Origin: an uncultured Akkermansia sp. | Lineage (GTDB): Bacteria > Verrucomicrobiota > Verrucomicrobiia > Verrucomicrobiales > Akkermansiaceae | NCBI GenBank assembly: GCA_947601655.1 | Contig: CANQGG010000014.1 | Span: forward strand, 1-41,292 | Length of the DNA: 41,292 bases | Reading direction: 5' to 3' | Shown here: positions 7,765 to 15,799 of the stretch, one piece after another | Numbering within the stretch: position 1 is the stretch's first letter | Layout of the letters: every line of letters starts with the position of its first letter | Made by a program: the position numbers and the translations under genes | The notes under the pieces: generated by a model | What the model was told of the DNA's origin: nothing | Databases searched by the model: none | Seen by the model: only the letters and a program-made list of their open reading frames with translations

Positions 7765-7793
7765 TACAATAAACATGATTTAGATGTCCAAAC

Positions 7794-7826
7794 GCCATAC
7801 ACCGGGGTCCATCCCCGGTGTATGGC
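7794..7826 (+). terminator. Strong hairpin before the YhcG gene
   Basis: A perfect 14-base stem (GCCATACACCGGGG at 7794-7807, complement at 7813-7826) has a five-base loop. It separates the mobilization genes from the nuclease gene. No T-run follows, so it may be an attenuator or an mRNA-stabilising element rather than a classical terminator. Confidence 0.5.
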
Positions 7827-7850
7827 AGCAAGAGAAATGAGGTGCTGGAA

Positions 7851-8933
7851 TTGGATGATCGTAAGCGCATGGGAAAGGATAAAGATGGCGTGATATTCCC
7901 CGTGGCTCCGCAGCTTTCTGAAATGAGTGACAGCTATTTGGATTTTATCGAAGGAATCAAAGAAAAGATCAAAACGCAGCGGCTCTCCGTCGTTGTGGCT
8001 GCCAATTCCAGTATGATCTGCCTCTATTGGACGATAGGCAAGGCGATCCTGGAAAAGCAGCGTGAAGAAGGCTGGGGTGCGAAGGTTATAGACCGCATGG
8101 CAAAGGATCTGAAGGATGCGTTTCCGGAAATGTCCGGTTTCTCGCCCAGAAATATCAAATATATGCGGAAGTTTGCCGAATGCTGGCCAGACTATGAATT
8201 TGTGCAACAGGTCGTTGCACAAATTCCCTGGCGCACAAATATTCAGCTGCTGGACAAGCTGGATGACCGGGAGAGCCGTATCTGGTACGCGCAGAAGGTG
8301 CTTGAGAATGGCTGGAGCAGCACAGTCCTGGAGTTCCAGATCGAGGGCAGATTGATGGAGCGGACCGGGAAGAGCGTCAACAACTTCCCTGTCGCCCTCC
8401 CTCCTTCCGATTCCGACATGGCCAATCAGATTTTTAAGGACCCATATCTATTTGATTTTCTGGGAACCGATATGCCGCGGCGCGAAGTGGAGATCGAGCG
8501 GCAGTTGACGGAGCATATCCAAAACTTCCTGCTGGAGTTGGGTCAGGGTTTTGCTTTTGTGGGCCGTCAGGTCCCGCTGGAAGTCGGCGGTCAAGACTTC
8601 TATATTGACCTTCTGTTCTACCACCTAAAGCTGCGTTGCTATGTAGTCATTGAGCTGAAGGCCCGCGATTTTGAACCGGGCTTTGTCAGTCAGCTGAATA
8701 TGTATCAAAATGTGGTAGACGACATCCTGCGCCATCCGGACGACAAGCCCACAATTGGTCTGTTGCTGGTCAAGGGCAAAAACAAGACTGTCGTAGAGTA
8801 TTCTCTGGCCGGTTATCAGAACCCCATTGGCGTGGCAGAATGGAAAAACCAGTTGGCTCACGCGTTGCCGGAAGAGCTGAAGAGCAGTCTCCCCTCCATT
8901 GAGGAGATCGAAAAGGAGCTGGAACAAAAGTGA
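7851..8933 (+). CDS. YhcG/DUF1016 family PD-(D/E)XK nuclease
   Basis: The 360-residue protein has the DUF1016 N-terminal region (about 30-190, including WTIGKAI, MSGFSPRNIKYMRKFA and VAQIPWRTNIQLLDKL) and a C-terminal PD-(D/E)XK nuclease fold with FYIDLLFYH and YVVIELK. The family is named after E. coli YhcG; its physiological role is not settled, and it is frequent in defence islands and mobile elements. The TTG start at 7851 is preferred because GAGGTG lies seven bases upstream. An ATG 18 bases further in is the alternative, and an upstream ATG at 7818 falls inside the hairpin stem. It lies directly before the integrase gene. Confidence 0.85.
   Translation: MDDRKRMGKDKDGVIFPVAPQLSEMSDSYLDFIEGIKEKIKTQRLSVVVAANSSMICLYWTIGKAILEKQREEGWGAKVIDRMAKDLKDAFPEMSGFSPRNIKYMRKFAECWPDYEFVQQVVAQIPWRTNIQLLDKLDDRESRIWYAQKVLENGWSSTVLEFQIEGRLMERTGKSVNNFPVALPPSDSDMANQIFKDPYLFDFLGTDMPRREVEIERQLTEHIQNFLLELGQGFAFVGRQVPLEVGGQDFYIDLLFYHLKLRCYVVIELKARDFEPGFVSQLNMYQNVVDDILRHPDDKPTIGLLLVKGKNKTVVEYSLAGYQNPIGVAEWKNQLAHALPEELKSSLPSIEEIEKELEQK
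8197..8225. repeat. Dyad with GTTGCACAAAT inside YhcG gene
   Basis: A perfect 12-base inverted repeat pairs 8197-8208 with 8214-8225 around a five-base loop, inside coding sequence. The right arm shares the 11-mer GTTGCACAAAT with the palindrome at the end of the gene. In the protein it encodes a conserved family segment (VVAQIPW), so the symmetry could be a codon effect. Confidence 0.7.
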
Positions 8934-8942
8934 CCGCCAAAA

Positions 8943-8960
8943 GTGCAACGGCCGTTGCAC
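8943..8960. repeat. Perfect palindrome between YhcG and integrase genes
   Basis: GTGCAACGG-CCGTTGCAC is an 18-base perfect palindrome just after the YhcG stop codon. It shares GTGCAAC and GTTGCACAAAT with the dyad at 8197-8225. It sits before the likely integrase start at 8981 and could be an operator. Confidence 0.7.
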
Positions 8961-8980
8961 AAATGGGAGGCTATGCGCAA

Positions 8981-10657
8981 ATGGCAAAGGAGAAGACAAA
9001 AGTTTATACCTACACACGGGTGTCAACGGCCATGCAGACCGACGGGTACTCCCTGGACGCGCAGAAAGCCCGGATCAAGGCGTATGCCGATTATAACGAT
9101 TATGAGATCGTCGGCGAATATGAGGACGCAGGCAAGTCCGGCAAGTCCATCGAGGGTCGTGCGGAGTTCAACCGCATGATGGATGACATCAAAGCTGGAA
9201 AAGATGGCGTGTCCTTTGTTCTCGTCTTCAAGCTGTCCCGCTTTGGCCGTAACGCGGCGGATGTGCTGTCTACCCTGCAGGTCATGCAGGACTTCGGGGT
9301 GAATCTGGTCTGTGTGGAGGATGGCATCGACTCCTCCAAGGACGCGGGCAAGCTGATGATCTCCGTACTGTCTGCCGTGGCGGAGATCGAACGGGAGAAC
9401 ATCCGCGTTCAGACCATGGAGGGCCGCATCCAGAAGGCCCGTGAGGGCAGATGGAACGGCGGCTTTGCCCCCTATGGCTACCGGCTCAATGACGGCAAGC
9501 TGGAAATCGCGGAGGATGAAGCCTCTGCCGTCCGGACGATCTTCGACCGGTATGTGAACACCGAGATGGGAGCCAACGGCGTCGCCAAATATCTGGACGA
9601 TCACGGCATCCGCAAGATCCAGCGACAGAACGGCAAAAGTCCCCTGTTCAACGCCCACCTGGTACGGATGATCCTGAAAAACCCGGTCTACTGCGGAAAG
9701 ATCGCTTACGGGCGGCGCAAAACGGAGAAGGTCCACGGCACCAGAAACGATTACCATCTGGTGGCCCAGGACAATTATATCCTGGTGGATGGGCTGCACG
9801 AGCCCATCGTCTCGGAAGAGACGTGGCAAGCCGCCCAGGTGAAGCTGCTGGCCCAGGCGAAGCGGTACGAGCATGTGAACAAGGCCAAGGACGAGCACAT
9901 CCACCTGCTGTCCGGCATCGTGAAATGCCCGGTCTGCGGCGCGGGCATGTACGGCAACAAGAGCGTCAAGCGCAAGAAGGACGGCACAAAATACAAGGAC
10001 TTCTATTACTACGGCTGCAAGCACCGCGCCATGGTGGGCGACCACAGGTGCGACTACAAAAAGCAGGTCCATGAGGAGCTGCTGGACGACGCCGTGGCGG
10101 AGGTCGTCGCCAAGCTGGTCAGCAACCCCAAATTCGCCGCCATGATGCAGCAGAAGATCAATATGAAGGTGGACACCTCCGCTATCGACCAGGAGATCGG
10201 GAACTATGAAAAACAGCTCCGGCAGCATTACGCCGCCAAATCCCGGCTGCTGGACGAGATCGACGCCATGGACCCGGACGACAAGCACTACTTGAGGCGA
10301 AAGTCAGACCTTGATGAACGGCTCTATCGGATGTATGATAAGATAGAATCCGTTGAATCCCAGCTGATCGAGGCACGGGCCAAGAAGACCGCCATCGAAG
10401 CGGAGAAGATCACAGGAGATAATATCTACAAGGTGCTGGTCTGCTTTGATAAGCTCTACAAAGCCATGAACGACGCCGAACGCCGCCAGCTCGTGGAGGC
10501 GCTGATTGCAGAGGTACATATCTACGAGGAGCGGCAGCCCAGCGGCCAGTGGCTCAGATCCATTAAGTTCCGGCTCCCGATCATCGAAGAGGACATGGAA
10601 ATGAGTTTGGTAAACAATGAGCACATCGAGACGGTGGTCCAGCTGTACCGCCAATAA
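8981..10657 (+). CDS. Large serine recombinase (integrase of element 1)
   Basis: The 558-residue protein has the serine resolvase catalytic domain at the N-terminus (YTYTRVSTAMQTDGYS with Ser15; FKLSRFGRNAAD; SAVAEIERENI). A recombinase domain follows (FAPYGYRLNDG, then LVRMILKNPVYCGKI), then a zinc ribbon (CPVCGAGM and a later CKHR...C pair) and a long coiled coil. Such enzymes integrate and excise DNA between attP and attB without host factors. The ATG at 8981 follows GGGAGG by ten bases and matches the family start; an overlapping GTG at 8930 is possible. It lies at the right edge of element 1, as expected for its integrase. Confidence 0.92.
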   Translation: MAKEKTKVYTYTRVSTAMQTDGYSLDAQKARIKAYADYNDYEIVGEYEDAGKSGKSIEGRAEFNRMMDDIKAGKDGVSFVLVFKLSRFGRNAADVLSTLQVMQDFGVNLVCVEDGIDSSKDAGKLMISVLSAVAEIERENIRVQTMEGRIQKAREGRWNGGFAPYGYRLNDGKLEIAEDEASAVRTIFDRYVNTEMGANGVAKYLDDHGIRKIQRQNGKSPLFNAHLVRMILKNPVYCGKIAYGRRKTEKVHGTRNDYHLVAQDNYILVDGLHEPIVSEETWQAAQVKLLAQAKRYEHVNKAKDEHIHLLSGIVKCPVCGAGMYGNKSVKRKKDGTKYKDFYYYGCKHRAMVGDHRCDYKKQVHEELLDDAVAEVVAKLVSNPKFAAMMQQKINMKVDTSAIDQEIGNYEKQLRQHYAAKSRLLDEIDAMDPDDKHYLRRKSDLDERLYRMYDKIESVESQLIEARAKKTAIEAEKITGDNIYKVLVCFDKLYKAMNDAERRQLVEALIAEVHIYEERQPSGQWLRSIKFRLPIIEEDMEMSLVNNEHIETVVQLYRQ

Positions 10658-10708
10658 ATCGACCGGGCGTTATCCAGTCGGTCACAGACCGGAAAAGGCA
10701 GGTGCACC

Positions 10709-11761
10709 ATGACCGTTGAGGAACTCAGGATCCGTCAATTGACCAACCAGCATCTTATAACGCCCGCCGATAAAATGACCGTGCTGCACGATCTCTGCGG
10801 CGTGCAGGCACAATTCATGGCAAATGCCATGCACGCGCTGAGGATACGCTGTTCCGATTTTCGGGAGGACACGGTCAAGGACGGCGTCGTGAAGAATTGG
10901 ACGGTCAGAGGAACGGTCCACTTATTCGCGCAAGACGATCTGCCCCTGTTTCTCCATTGCAACGACGGGCAGGACTATCTGCGCAACGACTGGCACGGAC
11001 GCTCCTTTTGGAATCAGCGCGAGGGATGGGCGCTCACGCCGGAGCGGCAGGCCTATTTTGTGGATGTGATCCTGGACGCTCTGAAGCGCTCCCCGCTGAC
11101 GAGAGAAGAATTGAAGGAATTATGCCGGCAAGAGGGCATGACCGGGCCGGAAGAAAACAGTATGTTCGACCCCTGGGGCGGCGGCATCCGTGAGATGTGC
11201 GAACGGGGCTTTATCAACCATGTCGTCCAGGAAAAGAAAGCTTTCTGCCTCGCTCCCCCGTTTACGCCCATTCCCCAGCGAGAGGCAAAGCTTGAGATGG
11301 CCCGCCGATACTTTACGCACATGGGTCCTTCCACCGTTCACGACGCCATGTACTTTTTCCACGCCACGGCCGCGCAGGTCAGGGACTGGCTCTCCCGCCT
11401 GCCCGTATCGGCGGCGGAATGGGAAGGCAGGACCTATTACTACATTGACAATCATCAGAGATATGATCAGGCAATCCCCAGATGTCTGTTTCTCGCGGGC
11501 TTTGATCAGCTTCTCCTGGCCCACGAAAAGAAGGAAAGCCTGTTTTTGCGCCGGGAAAATATGCGTGCGATATTCAATCTCGCGGGGATCGTAATGCCTG
11601 CGCTTTTGATCGATGGCAAAGTGGCCGGCAAATGGAAAAAGACGAACGGAAAACTGTCGATCACCACGTTTAGGGCCGTGACGCAGCATGAGAAGACCGT
11701 CATTTCCGACGCTGCGGATTCGTTGTGGAAGGAAACCGTATCGGTCAGCTTTGACGGATAA
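10709..11761 (+). CDS. AlkZ-like winged-helix DNA glycosylase
   Basis: The 350-residue protein belongs to the HTH_42/DUF1006 family, which includes the bacterial glycosylases AlkZ and YcaQ that unhook DNA crosslinks or bulky alkyl adducts. LCGVQAQFMANAMHALRIR near residues 30-48 contains the QxQ catalytic signature of the AlkZ branch (YcaQ-type enzymes carry QxD). A later FLAGFDQLLLAHEKKESLF and the C-terminal beta-rich part also fit. It is the first host gene right of element 1. The family assignment is firm; the catalytic role is inferred from QxQ. Confidence 0.78.
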   Translation: MTVEELRIRQLTNQHLITPADKMTVLHDLCGVQAQFMANAMHALRIRCSDFREDTVKDGVVKNWTVRGTVHLFAQDDLPLFLHCNDGQDYLRNDWHGRSFWNQREGWALTPERQAYFVDVILDALKRSPLTREELKELCRQEGMTGPEENSMFDPWGGGIREMCERGFINHVVQEKKAFCLAPPFTPIPQREAKLEMARRYFTHMGPSTVHDAMYFFHATAAQVRDWLSRLPVSAAEWEGRTYYYIDNHQRYDQAIPRCLFLAGFDQLLLAHEKKESLFLRRENMRAIFNLAGIVMPALLIDGKVAGKWKKTNGKLSITTFRAVTQHEKTVISDAADSLWKETVSVSFDG

Positions 11762-11821
11762 AAAGCGCTCCATGCTTTCCCCGTGACCCATTGGTATATC
11801 TTTGACGGAAGGAGAACGCTC

Positions 11822-12319
11822 ATGAAGAAACGCTGCATCTCCCTGCTGCTGGCGATGCTCCTGCTGCTGGCCGGCTGCGGCCAGGATCTGGGCGTCATCG
11901 GCGGGGCGGACGGTCCCACCGTGGTGATCACCGGCGAGACGGACGCCGATCTGCCGGAATACGGAGAGTATTATTACGACCTGGAAAATGTGGTGCTGTA
12001 CCTGACACTCTACGACGAGCTGCCGGACAACTACATCACCAAGTCCGAGGCCAGGGACCTGGGCTGGCAGGGCGGCTCCGTGGAGGACTATCTGCCCGGC
12101 GCCGCCATCGGCGGGGACCGGTTCGGCAACCGGGAGGGTCTGCTGCCGGAGGCGCCGGGCCGCAGCTATACCGAGTGCGACATCGACACGCTGGGCTACG
12201 GCTCCCGGGGCGCGCGGCGGCTGGTGTTCTCCAGCGACGGGCTGTATTTTTACTCCTCCGACCACTACGAGAGTTTCTCGGAGGTCACCGTCACGGAAGA
12301 CTATGAGGTGATATGGTGA
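11822..12319 (+). CDS. Barnase-type ribonuclease lipoprotein
   Basis: The 165-residue protein starts with a lipoprotein signal (lipobox LAGC, Cys19), so it is exported and lipid-anchored. The C-terminal half (about 65-155) is a barnase-type guanyl-specific RNase: LPDNYITKSEARDLGW, GDRFGNREGLLP, and the catalytic residues Glu118 (YTECDI), Arg132/133 (RGARRL) and His148 (SSDHYESF). Between them lies a short linker containing GGADGPT. Barnase enzymes cut RNA and are toxic inside the cell without the inhibitor barstar, which the overlapping next gene encodes as part of a fusion. The start at 11822 is chosen for the signal peptide and the GGAAGGAG upstream. Confidence 0.88.
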   Translation: MKKRCISLLLAMLLLLAGCGQDLGVIGGADGPTVVITGETDADLPEYGEYYYDLENVVLYLTLYDELPDNYITKSEARDLGWQGGSVEDYLPGAAIGGDRFGNREGLLPEAPGRSYTECDIDTLGYGSRGARRLVFSSDGLYFYSSDHYESFSEVTVTEDYEVIW

Positions 12320-13113
12320 GGACGGTCACATTGAACTGCGCCCGGCTCGCAAGCCGGGAACTGGCCCATACCTACCTGGCCGGGAGCCTGTCCCTGCCGG
12401 ACTGGTACGGCCGCAATCTGGACGCGCTGTACGACTGTCTCGCGGACATGGGTCCCTGCGCCCTGGTGCTGGAGGACGCCGACAGTCTGCGCCGGGAGGG
12501 CGGCTACGGCGGCCGCATCCTGGACGCCATCGACGACGCCGCCCGGGCCAACCCCGGCCTGACGGTGGCGTACCGGCCCGCCCCCATGCCCACCCTGTTC
12601 GCCCTGGACGGGGAGGACTACGACCCCCGCTGGCCGGCGGTCATCCGCCCCTCCGTCCGGGCCGTCATCCTCCGGGGGAACAAAATCGCCCTGGTTCACA
12701 GTCTGAAGTATGACTATTACAAATTCCCCGGCGGGGGCGTCGAGCCCGGGGAGGACCGGATCGCCGCCCTGGTCCGGGAGGTCCGGGAGGAGGCGGCCCT
12801 GGCGGTGCTGCCGGAGACGGTCCGGCCCTACGGCCTGGTCCTGCGCACCGAAAAAGACGCGGGTGAGCGGGTGTTCATCCAGGACAATTACTACTACCTC
12901 TGCCATACCGCCCCGGAGGCACTGGCCCAAGACCTGGATGGCTACGAGGCGGAGGAGCGCTTCACCCCGGAGACGGTGGCGCCGGAAACGGCCATCGCCG
13001 CCAACCGGCGGCCGGATCACGGCCCCAAGTCCCCCCTGATGATCCTCCGGGAGGCCCGCGTGCTGGAAAAACTCATCGCCGACGGCTATCTGCCCGCCGG
13101 CGGCGGGATATAA
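12313..13113 (+). CDS. Barstar-NUDIX fusion protein
   Basis: The 266-residue protein has two domains. Residues 1-90 are a barstar (RNase inhibitor): LPDWYGRNLDALYDCL includes Asp37 and Asp41, matching the two key aspartates that barstar uses to block the barnase active site. Residues about 112-245 are a NUDIX hydrolase with the box G141-x5-E147-x7-REVREEAAL; the usual Gly near the box end is Ala. NUDIX enzymes cleave nucleoside diphosphates linked to another group. The gene overlaps the barnase stop by seven bases (ATGGTGA), so inhibitor and enzyme are made together. The substrate is unknown. Confidence 0.88.
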   Translation: MVRTVTLNCARLASRELAHTYLAGSLSLPDWYGRNLDALYDCLADMGPCALVLEDADSLRREGGYGGRILDAIDDAARANPGLTVAYRPAPMPTLFALDGEDYDPRWPAVIRPSVRAVILRGNKIALVHSLKYDYYKFPGGGVEPGEDRIAALVREVREEAALAVLPETVRPYGLVLRTEKDAGERVFIQDNYYYLCHTAPEALAQDLDGYEAEERFTPETVAPETAIAANRRPDHGPKSPLMILREARVLEKLIADGYLPAGGGI

Positions 13114-13134
13114 ACTGGGACAAAAGGAGCTGCC

Positions 13135-13704
13135 ATGGACATACGCTTTGCCACCGAGCAGGACGCGGCCGCCCTGCTGGCCATCTATGAAAAGTACATC
13201 CCCACCACCGTCACCTTCGAGACGGAGGTGCCCACTGTCGCGGACTTCGCCGGCCGCATTTGGGACATCACGGCGGTGTACCCCTATCTGCTGCTGGAGG
13301 AGGACGGCCGGGCCATCGGCTACGCCTACGCCCACCGGGCCCGGGATCGGGCGGCCTACGACTGGTACGCGGAGTTGAGCGTGTACCTGGACCCGGCCTG
13401 CACCGGCCAGGGGCTGGGAAAAACGCTCTACGGGCTGCTAATGGACCTGCTGACCATGCAGGGCGTGCGCACCGCCATGGGCTGCGTCACCCTGCCCAAC
13501 CCGGCCAGCGAGGCGCTGCACGCCTCGCTGGGCTTCCGGCTGGCGGGGGTGTCCTATAAGGCCGGGTACAAAAACGGCGCCTGGCAGGACGTGGGGTGGT
13601 TCGAAAAGCCCCTGGGCAGCTATGACGCGCCTCCCGCGCCCCTGCTGCCGATGCGCGCGCTGGACTCCGCCGCCGTGGCGGAGCTTCTCGCCCGGGCGCT
13701 TTGA
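13135..13704 (+). CDS. GNAT acetyltransferase (phosphinothricin acetyltransferase-like)
   Basis: The 189-residue protein is a GNAT N-acetyltransferase of the Pat/YncA type: IRFATEQDAAALLAIYEKYI at the start, YAYAHRARDRAAYDWYAELSVYL in the middle, and the acetyl-CoA loop GQGLGKTLY near 97-105, then LHASLGFRLAGV. Relatives acetylate amino acid analogues such as methionine sulfone or phosphinothricin. AAAGGAG precedes the ATG. It follows the barstar-NUDIX gene by 21 bases on the same strand, so it may be in the same transcript. The last 35 residues (after FEKPLG) are Pro/Ala-rich and extend beyond the usual domain. Confidence 0.85.
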   Translation: MDIRFATEQDAAALLAIYEKYIPTTVTFETEVPTVADFAGRIWDITAVYPYLLLEEDGRAIGYAYAHRARDRAAYDWYAELSVYLDPACTGQGLGKTLYGLLMDLLTMQGVRTAMGCVTLPNPASEALHASLGFRLAGVSYKAGYKNGAWQDVGWFEKPLGSYDAPPAPLLPMRALDSAAVAELLARAL

Positions 13705-13762
13705 TAGCAAGACAGAAAGATACGGGGGAAGAGCCTTCGCTCCTCCCCCGTATCCGCGTTTT

Positions 13763-14653
13763 TCACCGGAACTGCTCCAGGTACACGTCCCCGCCGCCGG
13801 TGGTGATCCGGCACAGGCCCCCGTTCTCGTCATTGGGCGGCGTGTGCACGCTGCCGCCGCCGGCGTCGATCTCATACCGCTTGGGGCTGAGGATGTCCCC
13901 GGTCACTCTGCCGGACCCGGTGGTGATGTCCATGCTGGCCCCGTCGCTGTCCCAGAACATCACGTCCCCGCCCCCAGAGGACAGGACCATGGCCCCGGCG
14001 GTCTTGACCGCGTTCAGGCTCACGTCTCCGGTGCCGGTCTCCACCCGGAGGCTGTCCAGTTCTGTGTCGGTCATATACACGTCCCCCTCGCCCGCGGTCA
14101 GGACCGCATCGGCGGCGGTGCTCTCGGAGAAGAATATGTCCCCGCTTCCCGTGGTGAAGCTGACGGCGCCGTCCTGCAGCTCCCAGACGGATATGTCCCC
14201 GCTGTCCGTGATGATGGTCAGGCTCTCCGGGCTGATCCGGTCGGAGGCGTACACGTTCCCGCTGTCCGTGGTCACCACGACGGCCTCACAGCTCTTGGCG
14301 GGCAGGTACACCGACAGGGAGTTGTAGTCATCGTCCCGCAGTTTGTCTACCCAGGAGCTGCGCCGGCTCCAGCGGACGGTGAGGACCCCGTCCACCACCT
14401 CCGCCACGGCGTCGATGCGGCTGTTCTCCGACAGATAGACCTCCGCCTCGCTGCCCCGACCCCGGTACAGGAACACGTCGCAACCCTCCGCCTGCACGTC
14501 CAGGGCCGTGAAGGGCGCGTTGATCTCGTAGATATGGGTCTCCGGCCTGGACGGGATGAGCCAGTCGAAGCTGATGCCGAACGAGGGCATGACAATCAGC
14601 GAGAGCGCCACGCCCACCAGGATCAGGATCACCGCGATCAGCGTTTTTTTCAT
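13763..14653 (-). CDS. Membrane-anchored DUF4097 beta-repeat protein
   Basis: The 296-residue protein has an N-terminal transmembrane segment (residues 4-27) and then a long series of short beta-strand repeats of the type T(D/G)SGDI/V (for example ITDSGDISV, FTTGSGDIFF, VETGTGDVSL, LSSGGGDVMF), which define the DUF4097 family. These fold as a right-handed parallel beta structure and are often linked to envelope stress or to PspC/liaF-type systems, but no specific role is established. GGAGG lies just before the ATG. It is convergent with the acetyltransferase and lies downstream of the nucleotidyltransferase gene on the same strand. Confidence 0.8.
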   Translation of the reverse strand: MKKTLIAVILILVGVALSLIVMPSFGISFDWLIPSRPETHIYEINAPFTALDVQAEGCDVFLYRGRGSEAEVYLSENSRIDAVAEVVDGVLTVRWSRRSSWVDKLRDDDYNSLSVYLPAKSCEAVVVTTDSGNVYASDRISPESLTIITDSGDISVWELQDGAVSFTTGSGDIFFSESTAADAVLTAGEGDVYMTDTELDSLRVETGTGDVSLNAVKTAGAMVLSSGGGDVMFWDSDGASMDITTGSGRVTGDILSPKRYEIDAGGGSVHTPPNDENGGLCRITTGGGDVYLEQFR

Positions 14654-14707
14654 TCTGCTCCTCCGGACCGGGACCGGGAAAGCGCCGCTCTCCCGGTCCC
14701 GTAAGGT

Positions 14708-15625
14708 TTATTTCAGATCAGCGTAAAGATCCGTCTGGTAGATCCCCGCGTCCACCATGTCCCGGAAAGCGCCGGCCACCGTTTTGCAGTCGGCCCGATA
14801 GGTGATGCCGTACCACTGCCCCTCAGTAGGCAGCACCTGCACCGTGGCCTTTTTGGCCCGGACCAGCCGTCCGATGATCTCCGGCAGCAGATACTCGTCC
14901 TTCACCGGGTCCGCCAGATCCCGCCGGAAGGCGGCGAAGCCGTCGTCCAGCAGCCGGACGAACTGGGGCGTGAGCATCCACAGGTTCATGGACACCAAGC
15001 TGTCCCCGTCCAGCGGGACAGGCACGCCGTCCCGCAGCGCCGCGGCGCCGCCCGGGACCTTGACGATGTTTCGGGTCTCCGTCACGTCCGTGAGATGGCC
15101 CGCTCCGTCGGTGGCGCATATTCCCCGGGTCACGCCCCCCTCCTCCGAGAGGGTGTTCTTCAGCACAAAGCCCACCATGCCGTAGCCGGCGGTATCCTCC
15201 GGCCGGTGGGACGCCAGGAAGGAATAGGCCTTCACCATGGCGTCCTTGCCGTAATAGTCGTCGGCGTTGATCACCGCGAAGGGGCCATCCAAGAGCTCCC
15301 GGCAGGCCAGAATGGCCTCGCCGGTGCCCCAGGGCTTGGTCCTGCCCGCCGGCAGATCCTCCATGCTCTGGAAGGCATAGTCCCACTTCACGCCCAGCGC
15401 CCGGAGTTTTTTCTCCATCCGGTTGCCGATGACCTCCATGAAGTCGTCGAAGATGTCCCGCCGGACGATGAACACCACCCGGTCAAAGCCCGCCTGGATG
15501 GCGTCATGGATGGAGTAATCCATGATGACCTCCCCCGACGGGCCCACTCTCTCCAGTTGCTTGATGCTGGCGCCGTAGCGGGAGCCGATCCCCGCGGCCA
15601 GCACCGCCAGCGTGATATTCCCCAT
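14708..15625 (-). CDS. Sugar-nucleotide pyrophosphorylase-like nucleotidyltransferase
   Basis: The 305-residue protein begins ITLAVLAAGIGSRYGASIKQLE, the NTP-binding loop of sugar-1-phosphate nucleotidyltransferases, and has VINADDYYGKDA, the metal-binding Asp region. Such enzymes make activated NDP-sugars. The exact sugar cannot be read from the sequence. The ATG at 15625 is chosen because it lies directly before the catalytic domain and has GGGGGAG upstream; a longer open frame extends to 15709 with no better ribosome site. Its 3' end is 54 bases from the DUF4097 gene on the same strand, so they may be co-transcribed. Confidence 0.8.
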   Translation of the reverse strand: MGNITLAVLAAGIGSRYGASIKQLERVGPSGEVIMDYSIHDAIQAGFDRVVFIVRRDIFDDFMEVIGNRMEKKLRALGVKWDYAFQSMEDLPAGRTKPWGTGEAILACRELLDGPFAVINADDYYGKDAMVKAYSFLASHRPEDTAGYGMVGFVLKNTLSEEGGVTRGICATDGAGHLTDVTETRNIVKVPGGAAALRDGVPVPLDGDSLVSMNLWMLTPQFVRLLDDGFAAFRRDLADPVKDEYLLPEIIGRLVRAKKATVQVLPTEGQWYGITYRADCKTVAGAFRDMVDAGIYQTDLYADLK

Positions 15626-15755
15626 TCGATGCTCCCCCATCTCATGCGTGTCATATACAGCAATTATACTCCCCATCCGGTGGCATGACAAGGCGTTTTC
15701 CCCGGGCAAAGATTAAAATATTATTAAGTTCGCCGCTGCCGGTCTGAAAAAGCGC

Positions 15756-15780
15756 GGGCGCGTCCCGATGGGACGCGCCC
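15756..15780 (-). terminator. Terminator after DUF4364 gene
   Basis: A perfect 11-base GC-rich stem (GGGCGCGTCCC and complement) with a three-base loop is followed on the minus strand by GCGCTTTTTC. It lies directly after the DUF4364 stop codon. Confidence 0.85.
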
Positions 15781-15799
15781 GGTTTTGCGCTCCGCCGCC

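Larger units (their letters stand above)
1..10690. mobile_element. Right part of a mobilizable integrative element (element 1)
   Basis: This stretch combines a large serine recombinase at the right edge (8981-10657), a MobV relaxase, a SLOG protein, a small HTH regulator, a sigma-like factor and a defence-like operon. That gene content is typical of mobilizable elements of gut Clostridia. The right border must lie between the recombinase stop at 10657 and the host glycosylase start at 10709. That gap contains a small dyad CGGTC-ACA-GACCG, but no second copy is visible, so the exact border is unknown. The left end is not seen. It is also possible that the operon at 186-3660 belongs to a neighbouring island rather than to this element. 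Confidence 0.6.

Noticed and set aside
9023..10288. Minus-strand frame of 421 codons opposite the serine recombinase
   Set aside because: No family resemblance and no ribosome site; it arises from the codon bias of the recombinase gene.
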